Shown here piece by piece: positions 25,085 through 32,777 of a stretch of DNA of 47,158 bases (positions are counted from its first letter, which is position 1; each line of letters opens with the position of its first letter). Under the pieces are notes generated by a model, which was given only the letters and a program-made list of their open reading frames with translations, made no database searches and was not told the DNA's origin. This DNA comes from Bacillota bacterium (GTDB lineage Bacteria > Bacillota > Clostridia > Tissierellales > Gottschalkiaceae): positions 1-47,158 of the forward strand of contig JAEZUY010000027.1 of NCBI GenBank assembly GCA_023420895.1, read 5' to 3'. The position numbers and the translations under genes were made by a program.

Positions 25085-26614
25085 TTAAGCAAGTTCTTTT
25101 TCTCCAATTCCTTCTTCGCCGCTTTCAGCTTTTGCTCTTTCAGCTTTTATTCTTTCACAAACTTCCTTGTCCCATAATCCCTGCTCAACAAATTTATTGC
25201 ATAGCGATTCGAAAACTTCGTCCACATTTTCATAATTCACTTTTATAACATCGTCTCTGTCAGCAAGTTTCTTTATACCTATATGGTAGAGAGATGCTGT
25301 ATGAGGGTCATCTATATACTTGTAAAGATTAGTATCTGGATACTCTTTGTAGTACGACAGATGTTTCTTAAAGAACAGATTGTTGTCGTTCGCATACATA
25401 GAAATATTGATTGAATCAAAGTTTCTCATAAATTCTTTATTATTTATAATATAGACAGTCAAGCCATGGTTATTCTTGATATGAGTCACCATAGTCTGAA
25501 TATAAAGCATTCTCTCTTCGTGATTAAGAGTTATAATCTGATTCAGGAAGTCTATATTTCCTGTTTCAAGGAATTCAGCAATACCTCTTTCAGTTATAAA
25601 GAGATTGAAAGTACATTCCGAAACAAGCTTGCTGTATATATTTACAGCATTGTGGAATCTTATTGCAGGCATTTCAGGAGTTATGTGTTTTTCCAGAATC
25701 CAGTCGATGAAAAGACCGGAAGGGTATACAGTAAGAACAGAAATTTCCTTCTGATCTCTAATCATTCTCTGTACATAAACTCTCTCGTCCTGGTTTGAGT
25801 TAAGAGTTACGTTCTGGTCGAATCTTTTGATAAGTGAATTTCTGACGCTGTTTATAGTTTTAGGGTCTTCTGTATACGACAGGAACGGTTCATAATGATC
25901 ATCAAGAGTGAAGAGCATTACGAATCTGTTGTCACAGAATATTATGTTCAGATCCTCTTTTTCTTCTGTCGGAAGATACCACTGTGCGTTAAGGTATGTT
26001 CCCATTAGAGTCAGCATAAGCGAATTGAAGAATTCTTCATCAGTATAGTTCGGCGCTATATTTCTGTCCATTATAACGTGAGTTCTTAAAATTTTATCTA
26101 TCATCGGCTGCTGAAGATTCAGAGTTCCAGTGAAATCATCACTCATGATTCTGGACCAGTCGAAAGTAGTGTATAGGTCCACATCGTATTTAGACGCATA
26201 TAGCGTATCTGTAATCGCTCTGAAAGCTTTAGTAAGAACTTCTTCAATTCCGTATGCCACAAATGATCTTGGATCTATTGTAAGTTTTGGTCTTTCAAAG
26301 TCTTCCTTTGAATTTAAGTAAGATTTTTTCATAAGCTTATATACAGCATCTCTAACACTTTCCAGGCTGTCATCTTTGAGTTTGTGAAGACTCAGCTGTG
26401 CAAATTCGCCTTGAAGGTTTTTATCATAAATTGATTTTGCAAAAAAATCACTCGCATTATCCAGGACTACATCAAGACTTTTGCTTGAAGGCAGTCTGTT
26501 CCCGGAAAGCCATTTACTTATATAAGAGTTGTCGAAACCGACAAATTTAGCTAGATCTTTCGATTTGGTATTCGTTATATCCAGCAGCAGCTTAATAACA
26601 ATATTGAACTTCAA
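25085..26614 (-). CDS. Large HTH-containing protein of unknown function
   Basis: The 509-residue protein is not recognised beyond its N-terminus. Residues about 8-60 look like an XRE/Cro-type helix-turn-helix (SKDLAKFVGFDNSYISKWLS, then NRLP). The remaining 450 residues have no recognised motif; they are rich in aromatic and acidic residues, with no membrane segment or signal peptide, and the C-terminus is charged (AKAESGEEGIGEKE). The layout suggests a DNA-binding regulator with a large sensing domain. TTG 26614 is the likely start because GGAGATG lies just before it; the in-frame ATGs upstream are part of that site. The gene stands alone behind a 537-bp palindrome-rich region. Confidence 0.7.
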   Translation of the reverse strand: MKFNIVIKLLLDITNTKSKDLAKFVGFDNSYISKWLSGNRLPSSKSLDVVLDNASDFFAKSIYDKNLQGEFAQLSLHKLKDDSLESVRDAVYKLMKKSYLNSKEDFERPKLTIDPRSFVAYGIEEVLTKAFRAITDTLYASKYDVDLYTTFDWSRIMSDDFTGTLNLQQPMIDKILRTHVIMDRNIAPNYTDEEFFNSLMLTLMGTYLNAQWYLPTEEKEDLNIIFCDNRFVMLFTLDDHYEPFLSYTEDPKTINSVRNSLIKRFDQNVTLNSNQDERVYVQRMIRDQKEISVLTVYPSGLFIDWILEKHITPEMPAIRFHNAVNIYSKLVSECTFNLFITERGIAEFLETGNIDFLNQIITLNHEERMLYIQTMVTHIKNNHGLTVYIINNKEFMRNFDSINISMYANDNNLFFKKHLSYYKEYPDTNLYKYIDDPHTASLYHIGIKKLADRDDVIKVNYENVDEVFESLCNKFVEQGLWDKEVCERIKAERAKAESGEEGIGEKELA

Positions 26615-26689
26615 AATAATCATCTCCATTTAGTCATATTTTTTAAAATTGAGTATATAAACAGACTGCAGATAATATTTTGTTTCAGC

Positions 26690-26717
26690 TTTATGCATTC
26701 CTGTTTATGCATTCCTG
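26690..26717. repeat. Perfect tandem 14-bp direct repeat (TTTATGCATTCCTG x2)
   Basis: Two adjacent identical copies, each containing the palindrome ATGCAT, about 75-100 bp upstream of the HTH gene start. Spacing of 14 bp is compatible with paired protein sites. Confidence 0.85.
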
Positions 26718-26797
26718 CATATCTTCTCATATTTCATACTAATTCTTATCGGTTAACTATGAATTTGGTCATAAATCCATATTGACTTATATCCTAA

Positions 26798-26829
26798 ATT
26801 AGACAGAATACGGGAGTATTCTGTCTAAT
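26798..26829. promoter_or_regulatory. Perfect 14-bp inverted repeat with 4-nt centre
   Basis: ATTAGACAGAATAC, GGGA, GTATTCTGTCTAAT. There is no U-run on either strand, so it is more likely an operator or RNA hairpin than a terminator. It lies about 185 bp upstream of the HTH gene. Confidence 0.7.
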
Positions 26830-27151
26830 CATTAAATAGAAGATATCCTATTTATATTCTAGGGATTGAAAGTTTTCCCAAAAGACGGGAAATTCAATTT
26901 ATTTATATTAATAACTTTAAATAGTCCTAGCAATTAGCTTAACTGAAAACTTTTTGCATTCAGATTACAGTCCTAAACATCATTTTATCAGTATAAAAGG
27001 TCTGGTGACATTTAGAACATAAACTCAATAATAAAATGTCACTTTTTATCAACATCTGTCGAAAAAGTATATTTTTAGGTAATAAAACAAATAATCTTAA
27101 TAAGATTGTAACCTAAAAACACAAATTTGTAAAGTATTTTTTAATAATATC

Positions 27152-28243
27152 TTATACGTTGAATCTGAACACAATGACGTCACCGTCTTGAACGACGTAA
27201 TCTTTCCCTTCAAGTCTAACTAGTCCCTTTTCTTTTGCTGTCACATACCCATTAGAATTGACTAAATCGTCATAAGATATAGTTTCCGCTCTTATAAATC
27301 CTCTTTCCATATCTGTGTGAATTTTTCCTGCAGCCTGCGGAGCCTTTGTTCCTTCCTTTATTGTCCAGGCTCTGACTTCTTTCGGACCCGCAGTGAGATA
27401 GGATATCAGTCCAAGCAGTTTATAGCTCGCTTTTATAAGTTTGTCAAGTCCCGACTCATCCAGTCCTAAATCGTCAAGAAAAGTCATTTTTTCTTCATCG
27501 CTGAGTTCTGAAATTTCAGCCTCTATTTGAGCAGAGATAACTATTACTTCCGCATTTTCCAGATTAGCGTATTCTTTGACTCTCTGAACGTATTCGTTGT
27601 CAGGATTGTCCACTAAATCCTCTTCAGAAATATTAGCCGCATAGAGAACCGGCTTTGAAGTTATAAGGTTGAAGCTTTTCATTATAGCTTTTTCATCATC
27701 AGTAAGCTCAAGCGATCTTGCTGACTTTCCGCCTTCAAGAGTTTCCTGAACTTTTAAAAGCAGGTCGTACTCTTTCTGATAGCCTTTATCTCCTTTAAGC
27801 ATTTTCTTTACTCTTTCTATTCTCTTGTTCACCTGTTCAAGGTCTGCAAAAATAAGCTCAAGATTTATTATTTCTATATCTTCTATAGGATCTATTCTTC
27901 CTTCTACGTGCGTTATATTTTCATCTTCGAAACATCTTACAACGTGCACTATCGCATCGACTTCTCTTATATGCGATAAGAACTTGTTTCCGAGTCCTTC
28001 ACCCTGGCTTGCTCCTTTAACTAGTCCCGCTATATCGAAGAATTCGATAACAGTAGGAACGCATCTTTCAGAATCGAAAAGATTTCTTAAAGCTTCCAGT
28101 CTTTCATCGGGAACAGAAACTACTCCCACGTTCGGCTCTATAGTACAGAACGGATAATTCGCCGATTCTGCACCTGCCGAAGTTATTGCATTAAAAAGTG
28201 TGCTTTTGCCGACATTCGGCAGTCCAACTATTCCTAATTTCAC
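27152..28243 (-). CDS. ychF: Ribosome-associated ATPase/GTPase YchF (OLA1 family)
   Basis: The 363-residue Obg-related protein has G1 GLPNVGKST, G3 DIAGLVKGASQGEGLGN, a coiled-coil insertion (about 130-190, LEQVNKRIERVKKML) and the C-terminal TGS domain (RAWTIKEGTKAPQAAGKIH to the end). The G4 position reads YAANISEEDL (NxxE type), as in YchF, which hydrolyses ATP rather than GTP. GTG 28243 follows GGAAAGGAAG at 9 nt. Confidence 0.95.
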   Translation of the reverse strand: MKLGIVGLPNVGKSTLFNAITSAGAESANYPFCTIEPNVGVVSVPDERLEALRNLFDSERCVPTVIEFFDIAGLVKGASQGEGLGNKFLSHIREVDAIVHVVRCFEDENITHVEGRIDPIEDIEIINLELIFADLEQVNKRIERVKKMLKGDKGYQKEYDLLLKVQETLEGGKSARSLELTDDEKAIMKSFNLITSKPVLYAANISEEDLVDNPDNEYVQRVKEYANLENAEVIVISAQIEAEISELSDEEKMTFLDDLGLDESGLDKLIKASYKLLGLISYLTAGPKEVRAWTIKEGTKAPQAAGKIHTDMERGFIRAETISYDDLVNSNGYVTAKEKGLVRLEGKDYVVQDGDVIVFRFNV

Positions 28244-28286
28244 TAATAATCTTCCTTTCCAAAATTTTTACTCTCACTTAATAATA

Positions 28287-28305
28287 ATACCATTTTTTAT
28301 GGTAT
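28287..28305. promoter_or_regulatory. Inverted repeat between ychF and the DUF3800 gene
   Basis: ATACCAT and ATGGTAT, perfect 7-bp arms around 5 T residues, in the divergent region; the right arm overlaps a TATATT possibly used as -10 for the plus-strand gene. It could be a small operator for either gene. Confidence 0.4.
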
Positions 28306-28380
28306 ATTAGTAGAAACAATGTAAATAATTTGAGAATGAATGAAAAGGGTATAGATATAAATGAAAGGCAGAGAAGTTTT

Positions 28381-29154
28381 ATGGCAAAGAAAAAGAAAAA
28401 GAACAACAGTGAAATAATAGACAAAAAAGAAAAAAGAAATATTCCGCCAGAGACTTACAAGGGTATAAAATACTATCTGTATATAGATGAATCAGGAATA
28501 CTCCATCCCAACAGCAAGAGCGACTACTTTATATTTGCGGGACTTCTAGTAAGTGAGGAACATATGGGCAGACTCAATACAAACTACAGGAATGCTCTTA
28601 TGAATATAAAGAGTCAGAAGGGAATACCGAGAAAAATTGAGATGAAAGCTTCAAAAATGAATCATGAAGTTAAAAGATATCTGCTTAGCAATCTCAGAAG
28701 AAACTGTTCGCAGGTATTCGTGGTGACAAATATAAGAAAACTCAGACCCGAAGTCTTTAAAGACAGTGTAAATATAAACAGACATAAAAATTTCATACTG
28801 TCTAAAATGGTGGAGCAGCTAATAATAACAGGGAGACTTGAAGACTGCAATGAACTCGAACTCAATATAGACAATCAGAATATAGCGTATAATGCTATAG
28901 ACAATCTGGAAGGCTATCTCCATATAATGTTCAACGAAGACAATTTCAGATATATGGGAGCTTATGATGAATTCAATATAGACTATATAAATTTTTCAGT
29001 CAAGTACAGAGATTCAAGCAAGATATGTCTCGTTCAGGCTGCAGATCTTCTGGCGAATACGAAGTACAGGGAATATGAGCTTGAAGGAACTAAAGCTTAC
29101 AGATTTCTTCAGCAGAATGCAATAACTCTTCACCTCCCGTTAGCAAGACATTAA
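28381..29154 (+). CDS. DUF3800 protein
   Basis: The 257-residue protein has the DUF3800 opening YLYIDESGILHPNSKSDYF followed by FAGLLV, and the late acidic motif in VQAADLLANTKYR. The family has an RNase-H-like fold with conserved acids and often occurs on mobile or defence loci, but its activity is not established. The N-terminus is very Lys-rich (MAKKKKKNN). ATG 28381 is preferred, with AAAGG 13 nt upstream; the frame stays open to TTG 28330, so a longer product is possible. No mobile-element genes are beside it. Confidence 0.75.
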   Translation: MAKKKKKNNSEIIDKKEKRNIPPETYKGIKYYLYIDESGILHPNSKSDYFIFAGLLVSEEHMGRLNTNYRNALMNIKSQKGIPRKIEMKASKMNHEVKRYLLSNLRRNCSQVFVVTNIRKLRPEVFKDSVNINRHKNFILSKMVEQLIITGRLEDCNELELNIDNQNIAYNAIDNLEGYLHIMFNEDNFRYMGAYDEFNIDYINFSVKYRDSSKICLVQAADLLANTKYREYELEGTKAYRFLQQNAITLHLPLARH

Positions 29155-29182
29155 GATTTTAAATCCGTGAAAGAGACAATAT

Positions 29183-29211
29183 TTGACAAAAAGCGATTTA
29201 TAAGCTATAAT
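29183..29211 (+). promoter_or_regulatory. Consensus promoter of an orphan small RNA
   Basis: TTGACA (29183-29188), a 17-bp spacer and TATAAT (29206-29211), with no plus-strand gene downstream before the terminator. Confidence 0.8.
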
Positions 29212-29217
29212 AATATA

Positions 29218-29356
29218 CGTACAGAAGTTGTCTGTTTAACGGAGATACTCGCTAATAGTTAGTAAGCGTAATGTAAGTGCGCCGGGTACTTCGGGCACAC
29301 TAGATAGAGTGTTAAAAATGGAAGAGCGGCTTGATTTATATCAGTCCGCTCTTTTT
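29218..29356 (+). ncRNA. Candidate intergenic small RNA, about 140 nt
   Basis: It lies between a consensus promoter and a strong terminator (AAGAGCGG / CCGCTCTT, TTTTT), with no reasonable reading frame. From the 5' end it can fold into ACAGA/TCTGT, CGCT/AGCG around AATAGTTAGTA, and GTGC-G-CCG-GGTACTT-CGG-GCAC, then ACACT/AGTGT competing with it, then the terminator. It lacks the SRP Alu/S-domain core, tmRNA ends and the RNase P core, and I do not recognise it as 6S. With the following terminator it fills the 361-nt gap between the DUF3800 gene and the next gene. Confidence 0.65.
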
Positions 29357-29386
29357 GCTGTCTAAAAACAAAAGATAAACAAAAAA

Positions 29387-29419
29387 GAACCTGACTGCGC
29401 GATGCAGCCAGGTTTTTTC
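29387..29419 (-). terminator. Terminator of the minus-strand aminotransferase unit
   Basis: AACCTG-A-CTGC / GCAG-C-CAGGTT stem flanked by A-run and T-run, usable in both directions; on the minus strand it ends in TTCTTTTTT. Confidence 0.85.
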
Positions 29420-29515
29420 TATTTATTCATAATAAATTATTCATAATAAAATTGAGCGCCATTCTATATGGCATGTTTTCTCTTTATATTTCTGTTCTTA
29501 TATTAGCCTCATTGA

Positions 29516-29773
29516 TTAGAAGATGTTCGAAGGATGATAATCGATACCTGTAAGTCTTTTTACAGCTTCTTTCATTGTCTCCTCTTCAGAGTCGAACATA
29601 TACTTAGAATATCCGTGATCCATTTCAAGATATCTTCTTTTAGCTTCACCTTCACTTGAAAAATCTCCTGCTCTGTAGGCATCTATAGCCATTGAAGCTA
29701 TTCTGTCAGTGTAGTGAGCATCATCAAGAACGATTCCCGTAGTCTCATTAACATAGAAAAACTGAAGTTTCAT
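29516..29773 (-). CDS. Small protein of unknown function (85 aa)
   Basis: Not recognised. It is acidic and soluble, with two probable helices (DRIASMAIDAYRAG and EEETMKEAVKRLTG), no Cys and no signal peptide. An upstream AGGAGGGAT fits ATG 29773. It starts 14 bp after the aminotransferase stop, so the two are probably co-transcribed and share the terminator. The tight linkage suggests a shared condition of expression, not a known function. Confidence 0.6.
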   Translation of the reverse strand: MKLQFFYVNETTGIVLDDAHYTDRIASMAIDAYRAGDFSSEGEAKRRYLEMDHGYSKYMFDSEEETMKEAVKRLTGIDYHPSNIF

Positions 29774-29787
29774 CGTATCCCTCCTGT

Positions 29788-30984
29788 TTAGTTTGTTCTC
29801 TTAGGGTAGACCTTAAGAGCTTCTTCGAGTATTACCATAGCTCTGTCTAACGCTTCAGCCTCAAGAACATACGATATTCTGACCTGATCCTTGCCGAGGC
29901 CGGTCTTATTGTAAAAACCTGCGGCAGGAGCCATCATCATGGTCTCACCGTCAATATCGAAGTCGTTTAGAAGCCAGACTATGAAATCTTCTGTATCTTC
30001 AACCGGAAGGGTAGCTATTACATAGAATGCTCCTTCAGGTTCCGAACAGACGACTCCGTCCATTCTCTTAAGATGCGAATAGAGAACATTTCTTCTCTTG
30101 TTGTATTCGCTTATAACGTTCTTAAGATATTCTTTCGGAGTGTTTCTGAGGTTGGCAGCGCCAATCTGATTAAGAGTTGAAACACACAGTCTGCTTTGAC
30201 AGAGTTTCATAAACTCGAATATGAAATCCTTGTTCTTAGAAGCTACGCAGCCTATACGAGCTCCGCAAGAACTGAATCTCTTTGAAATACTGTCGACTAT
30301 AATGACTCTTTCTCTTGCTTCCTCTACATTGAGGAAAGAGAAGAACTCAGAGCCGTTATATATGAACTCCCTGTAAACCTCATCAGAAATGATAAAAATA
30401 TCTTTTTCAATTGCGATTTCAGCAAGCAGTCTTATTTCTTCTTCAGTAAAGACCGTCCCTGTAGGATTTCCCGGGTTCGAAACTATTATAGCTTTTGTCT
30501 TGTCCGTTATTAGCGATTCTATATACTCTTTGCTAGGAAGATGGAATCCTTCGTCAGCTTCTGTAATAAAAGCATTGACATTTACACCTATTGAACCTGC
30601 AAAACTGTTGTAGTTCGCATAGAACGGCTCCGGTATAAGCACTTCGTCTCCGCAGTCGCAGAGAACCATCATAGCAAACAGAAGACCTTCGCTTCCGCCG
30701 TTAGTAACCACTATATCCTCAGGATCTATATCGAAACCAATTTCATTATAATATTCAGAAAAATAGTTCAGTAAATCAGGATGTCCCTGAGAACCGCAGT
30801 ATTCAAGCACATCTTCATTGAAACTATTAATTCCTTCAAAAAATTCTTTCGGTGTCTTTATATCCGGTTGACCTATATTCAGGTAGTATATTTTTTTGCC
30901 TCTTTTTTCTGCTCTTTCAGCCAATGGAACCAGCTTTCTTATAGGAGATTCCTGAACAGAATAAATTCTATTTGAAAATTTCAT
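29788..30984 (-). CDS. PLP-dependent aminotransferase, class I (aspartate-aminotransferase fold)
   Basis: The 398-residue enzyme has YLNIGQPDIKTP near the N-terminus, TNGGSEG, SNPGNPTG (169-176), SDEVY and the PLP lysine in SISKRFSSCGARIG (Lys235). The late Arg that binds the substrate carboxylate is probably in DQVRISYVL. Specificity cannot be told from this. ATG 30984 follows AAAGGGG at 7 nt; a TTG further upstream overlaps the ribosome site. First gene of a two-gene minus-strand unit. Confidence 0.9.
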   Translation of the reverse strand: MKFSNRIYSVQESPIRKLVPLAERAEKRGKKIYYLNIGQPDIKTPKEFFEGINSFNEDVLEYCGSQGHPDLLNYFSEYYNEIGFDIDPEDIVVTNGGSEGLLFAMMVLCDCGDEVLIPEPFYANYNSFAGSIGVNVNAFITEADEGFHLPSKEYIESLITDKTKAIIVSNPGNPTGTVFTEEEIRLLAEIAIEKDIFIISDEVYREFIYNGSEFFSFLNVEEARERVIIVDSISKRFSSCGARIGCVASKNKDFIFEFMKLCQSRLCVSTLNQIGAANLRNTPKEYLKNVISEYNKRRNVLYSHLKRMDGVVCSEPEGAFYVIATLPVEDTEDFIVWLLNDFDIDGETMMMAPAAGFYNKTGLGKDQVRISYVLEAEALDRAMVILEEALKVYPKRTN

Positions 30985-31069
30985 GAATTTTACCCCTTTC
31001 AATGTCTCCGCAATATCAAACCGAATATACTCTAATTAATTAAAAGAATCAACCATATTGCTGTATAGA

Positions 31070-31306
31070 TTAATTCTCGCTGTTTTCAGTTGATAAAATT
31101 TTGGAGATAGTCGTTCTGTTATTATTGCAGACTTCATCTCTCTGTCTTAAAAGAGAGTGAAGTTCTCTTGTTAAACCGTCTGATTGTCCTGCCTCTATGG
31201 CATCAATGGCTCGCGCGTTGATATCAGCGATTTTTCTGTTGACTATATCCAAAGCAGTTGAAAGTTCGTCATATTCTTTCGAATTCTCATCTAACTTTAT
31301 ATCCAT
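31070..31306 (-). CDS. Small acidic helical protein of unknown function (78 aa)
   Basis: Not recognised. After the start MDIKLDENSKEY nearly the whole chain is predicted helix with heptad-like spacing (STALDIVNRKIADINARA, then RELHSLLRQRDEV), suggesting a coiled coil. ATG 31306 follows GAGGTGAT; the frame is open upstream to 31357, but there is no ribosome site there. It stands alone, divergent from mscL. Confidence 0.6.
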   Translation of the reverse strand: MDIKLDENSKEYDELSTALDIVNRKIADINARAIDAIEAGQSDGLTRELHSLLRQRDEVCNNNRTTISKILSTENSEN

Positions 31307-31435
31307 AAAATCACCTCTGATAGAGTTTATTTTACCAAATTTACAATAAATTATCAATAAAATAAGAAAATATAAGAAGTATACAGAAGTTTTTTTGCAT
31401 TATCAGATTAAAGCACAAAATTATATTGAATATAA

Positions 31436-31465
31436 TTGAATACTAATCAGCTTTTAGGGTATAAT
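31436..31465 (+). promoter_or_regulatory. Promoter of mscL
   Basis: TTGAAT (31436-31441), an 18-bp spacer and TATAAT (31460-31465), 62 nt before the mscL start. Confidence 0.65.
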
Positions 31466-31527
31466 GTATAAAAGAGTAAAGATTTAATCAATCTTACCAT
31501 TCATATTATAATTATCTGGAGGGAACT

Positions 31528-31920
31528 ATGTTACAGGAGTTTAAAAAGTTTATAATGAGAGGAAATATAGTAGACCTCGCAGTCGCTGTTATAATGGGAG
31601 GAGCATTTAACAGCATAGTTACATCTCTAGTTGAAGACATAATAATGCCGCTGGTCGGAGTTCTGATGGGAGGAGTTCAGTTTGAAGGCCTTTCAGTTGT
31701 GGTAGGAGATGCTACTGTAAAATACGGTATGTTTATACAGTCTATAGTGAATTTCCTGATAATAGCGGTATCAATATTTATTATGATTAAAGCACTTGAA
31801 AAGGCGAGAAGCCTCAATCCTCTTGCCAAGGAAGAAGAGGATGAAGAGGAAATTCCAGAGCCTAGCAATGAAGAAGTGCTTCTTACAGAGATAAGAGACC
31901 TCTTAAAAGAACAGAAATAA
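31528..31920 (+). CDS. mscL: Large-conductance mechanosensitive channel MscL
   Basis: The 130-residue pore protein opens under membrane tension to release solutes in osmotic downshock. It has the short amphipathic N-terminal helix (MLQEFKKFIMRGN), the pore helix VDLAVAVIMGGAFNSIVTSL, the second helix (about 66-92) and the cytosolic C-terminal helix after a glutamate-rich linker (LLTEIRDLL). Length is normal. CTGGAGGG precedes the start. Single-gene unit. Confidence 0.95.
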   Translation: MLQEFKKFIMRGNIVDLAVAVIMGGAFNSIVTSLVEDIIMPLVGVLMGGVQFEGLSVVVGDATVKYGMFIQSIVNFLIIAVSIFIMIKALEKARSLNPLAKEEEDEEEIPEPSNEEVLLTEIRDLLKEQK

Positions 31921-31945
31921 GAGGATAACGGTATTATAGAAGATT

Positions 31946-31970
31946 AAAGGCGGATAATCCGCCTTTTAAT
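31946..31970 (+). terminator. Terminator after mscL
   Basis: AAAGGCGGAT / ATCCGCCTTT with almost no loop bases, ending in TTTTAAT. The very tight loop makes it suboptimal. Confidence 0.7.
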
Positions 31971-32023
31971 CTACATATACAGTAAAAATATGTAGGAAAA
32001 TACAATTAAACGGAGGGTGTAAA

Positions 32024-32350
32024 ATGAGAATATCTAAAGAATTGGGAAGAAAAAAAATGCAGACTGGAGTTTCAACACTTAAGGAAGCGTGTGAAGACAC
32101 ACCTAGAACTACAGGGTTCTACACACTTCTTATGGACGGAAAGAAACTTCTTATAAAAGTTGCAGAGAAGAGTCTCAGAGAAGAATTCATAACTCTATAC
32201 AATGGATTCCACCTGGATGGAGATGTGGAAACTAAGATTTATGAAAACAGAGACAATATCACTGTAGACTGGTCAGAAGAGCATGATCTTAAAGATGCTG
32301 AGATATATGTTAATAAAGTTAAAGAAACAGAAGAATTTGAATGGATGTAA
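32024..32350 (+). CDS. Unknown conserved-looking protein (108 aa)
   Basis: Not recognised. It is a soluble mixed alpha/beta protein without cysteine or signal peptide, basic at the N-terminus (MRISKELGRKKMQ) and acidic at the C-terminus (KETEEFEWM). CGGAGGG precedes ATG 32024, so it is very likely translated. A possible promoter for the next gene (TTAGCA-18-TATAAT, 32364-32393) follows, which suggests it is monocistronic. Confidence 0.6.
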   Translation: MRISKELGRKKMQTGVSTLKEACEDTPRTTGFYTLLMDGKKLLIKVAEKSLREEFITLYNGFHLDGDVETKIYENRDNITVDWSEEHDLKDAEIYVNKVKETEEFEWM

Positions 32351-32448
32351 TGTCAGTATTTAATTAGCATTTTAAGATGATTTCTGTTATAATGAAAAAA
32401 TAGAGTGTTAAAAATTTAGCACAAATTAAGCAATATGGAGGAACAGTT

Positions 32449-32658
32449 TTGAACAATATGGAAGAAAAAAGAGTAGTAAAACAGATTTCTTTTTCGAAAG
32501 ACAATCTAGACGTTTATGAAATACTTAACGAACAGAAAAATGCGTCACAGTACGTATGCGAAGCGGTTAGGGCATACAAAAACAAAGAAGATTCAATAGT
32601 TACTGTAGACAAAGACGAACTTAAATCACTTATTAAAGAAGCGTTTGAAAATCTTTAA
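32449..32658 (+). CDS. Ribbon-helix-helix-like small protein (69 aa)
   Basis: Starts at TTG 32449 behind GGAGG. After a short basic lead the sequence VVKQISFSKDNLDVYEILNE, then NASQYVCEAVRAYKN, has the beta-strand/helix/helix spacing of RHH (CopG/Arc-like) DNA-binding proteins as found with plasmid partition genes. A short acidic C-terminal helix follows. No toxin or partition ATPase is beside it, so it may be a chromosomal regulator. Its own promoter and terminator frame it. Confidence 0.55.
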   Translation: MNNMEEKRVVKQISFSKDNLDVYEILNEQKNASQYVCEAVRAYKNKEDSIVTVDKDELKSLIKEAFENL

Positions 32659-32700
32659 TTTGATATAGAAAAAGAAATACTGAAAGAGAAAAATGAAGAT

Positions 32701-32728
32701 TAGACTCCCAGCGGGGAGTCTTTTTCTG
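32701..32728 (+). terminator. Terminator after the RHH-like gene
   Basis: AGACTCCC-AGC-GGGGAGTCT followed by TTTTT. Confidence 0.9.
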
Positions 32729-32777
32729 TTTAAAGTTAAGAAATAATGGAAATAATTTAAATAAAGGAGGAATAATT

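Larger units (their letters stand above)
26615..27151. other. 537-bp palindrome-rich intergenic region between ychF and the HTH gene
   Basis: No coding region was found. Besides the two elements listed separately, it holds an imperfect hairpin ATTGAAAGTTTTCCC / GGGAAATTCAAT (26865-26898), a perfect 9-bp pair GTGACATTT / AAATGTCAC (27005-27042) followed by TTTTTAT, and TTTTTAGGT / ACCTAAAAA (27072-27119) enclosing AATCTT / AAGATT. Both flanking genes are on the minus strand, so some of this may be the ychF 3' end and some the leader and operators of the HTH gene. Confidence 0.6.

Noticed and set aside
28381..29154. Defence or mobile island around the DUF3800 gene
   Set aside because: Neighbours are housekeeping (ychF) and an sRNA; there is no integrase, transposase, toxin or direct repeat.
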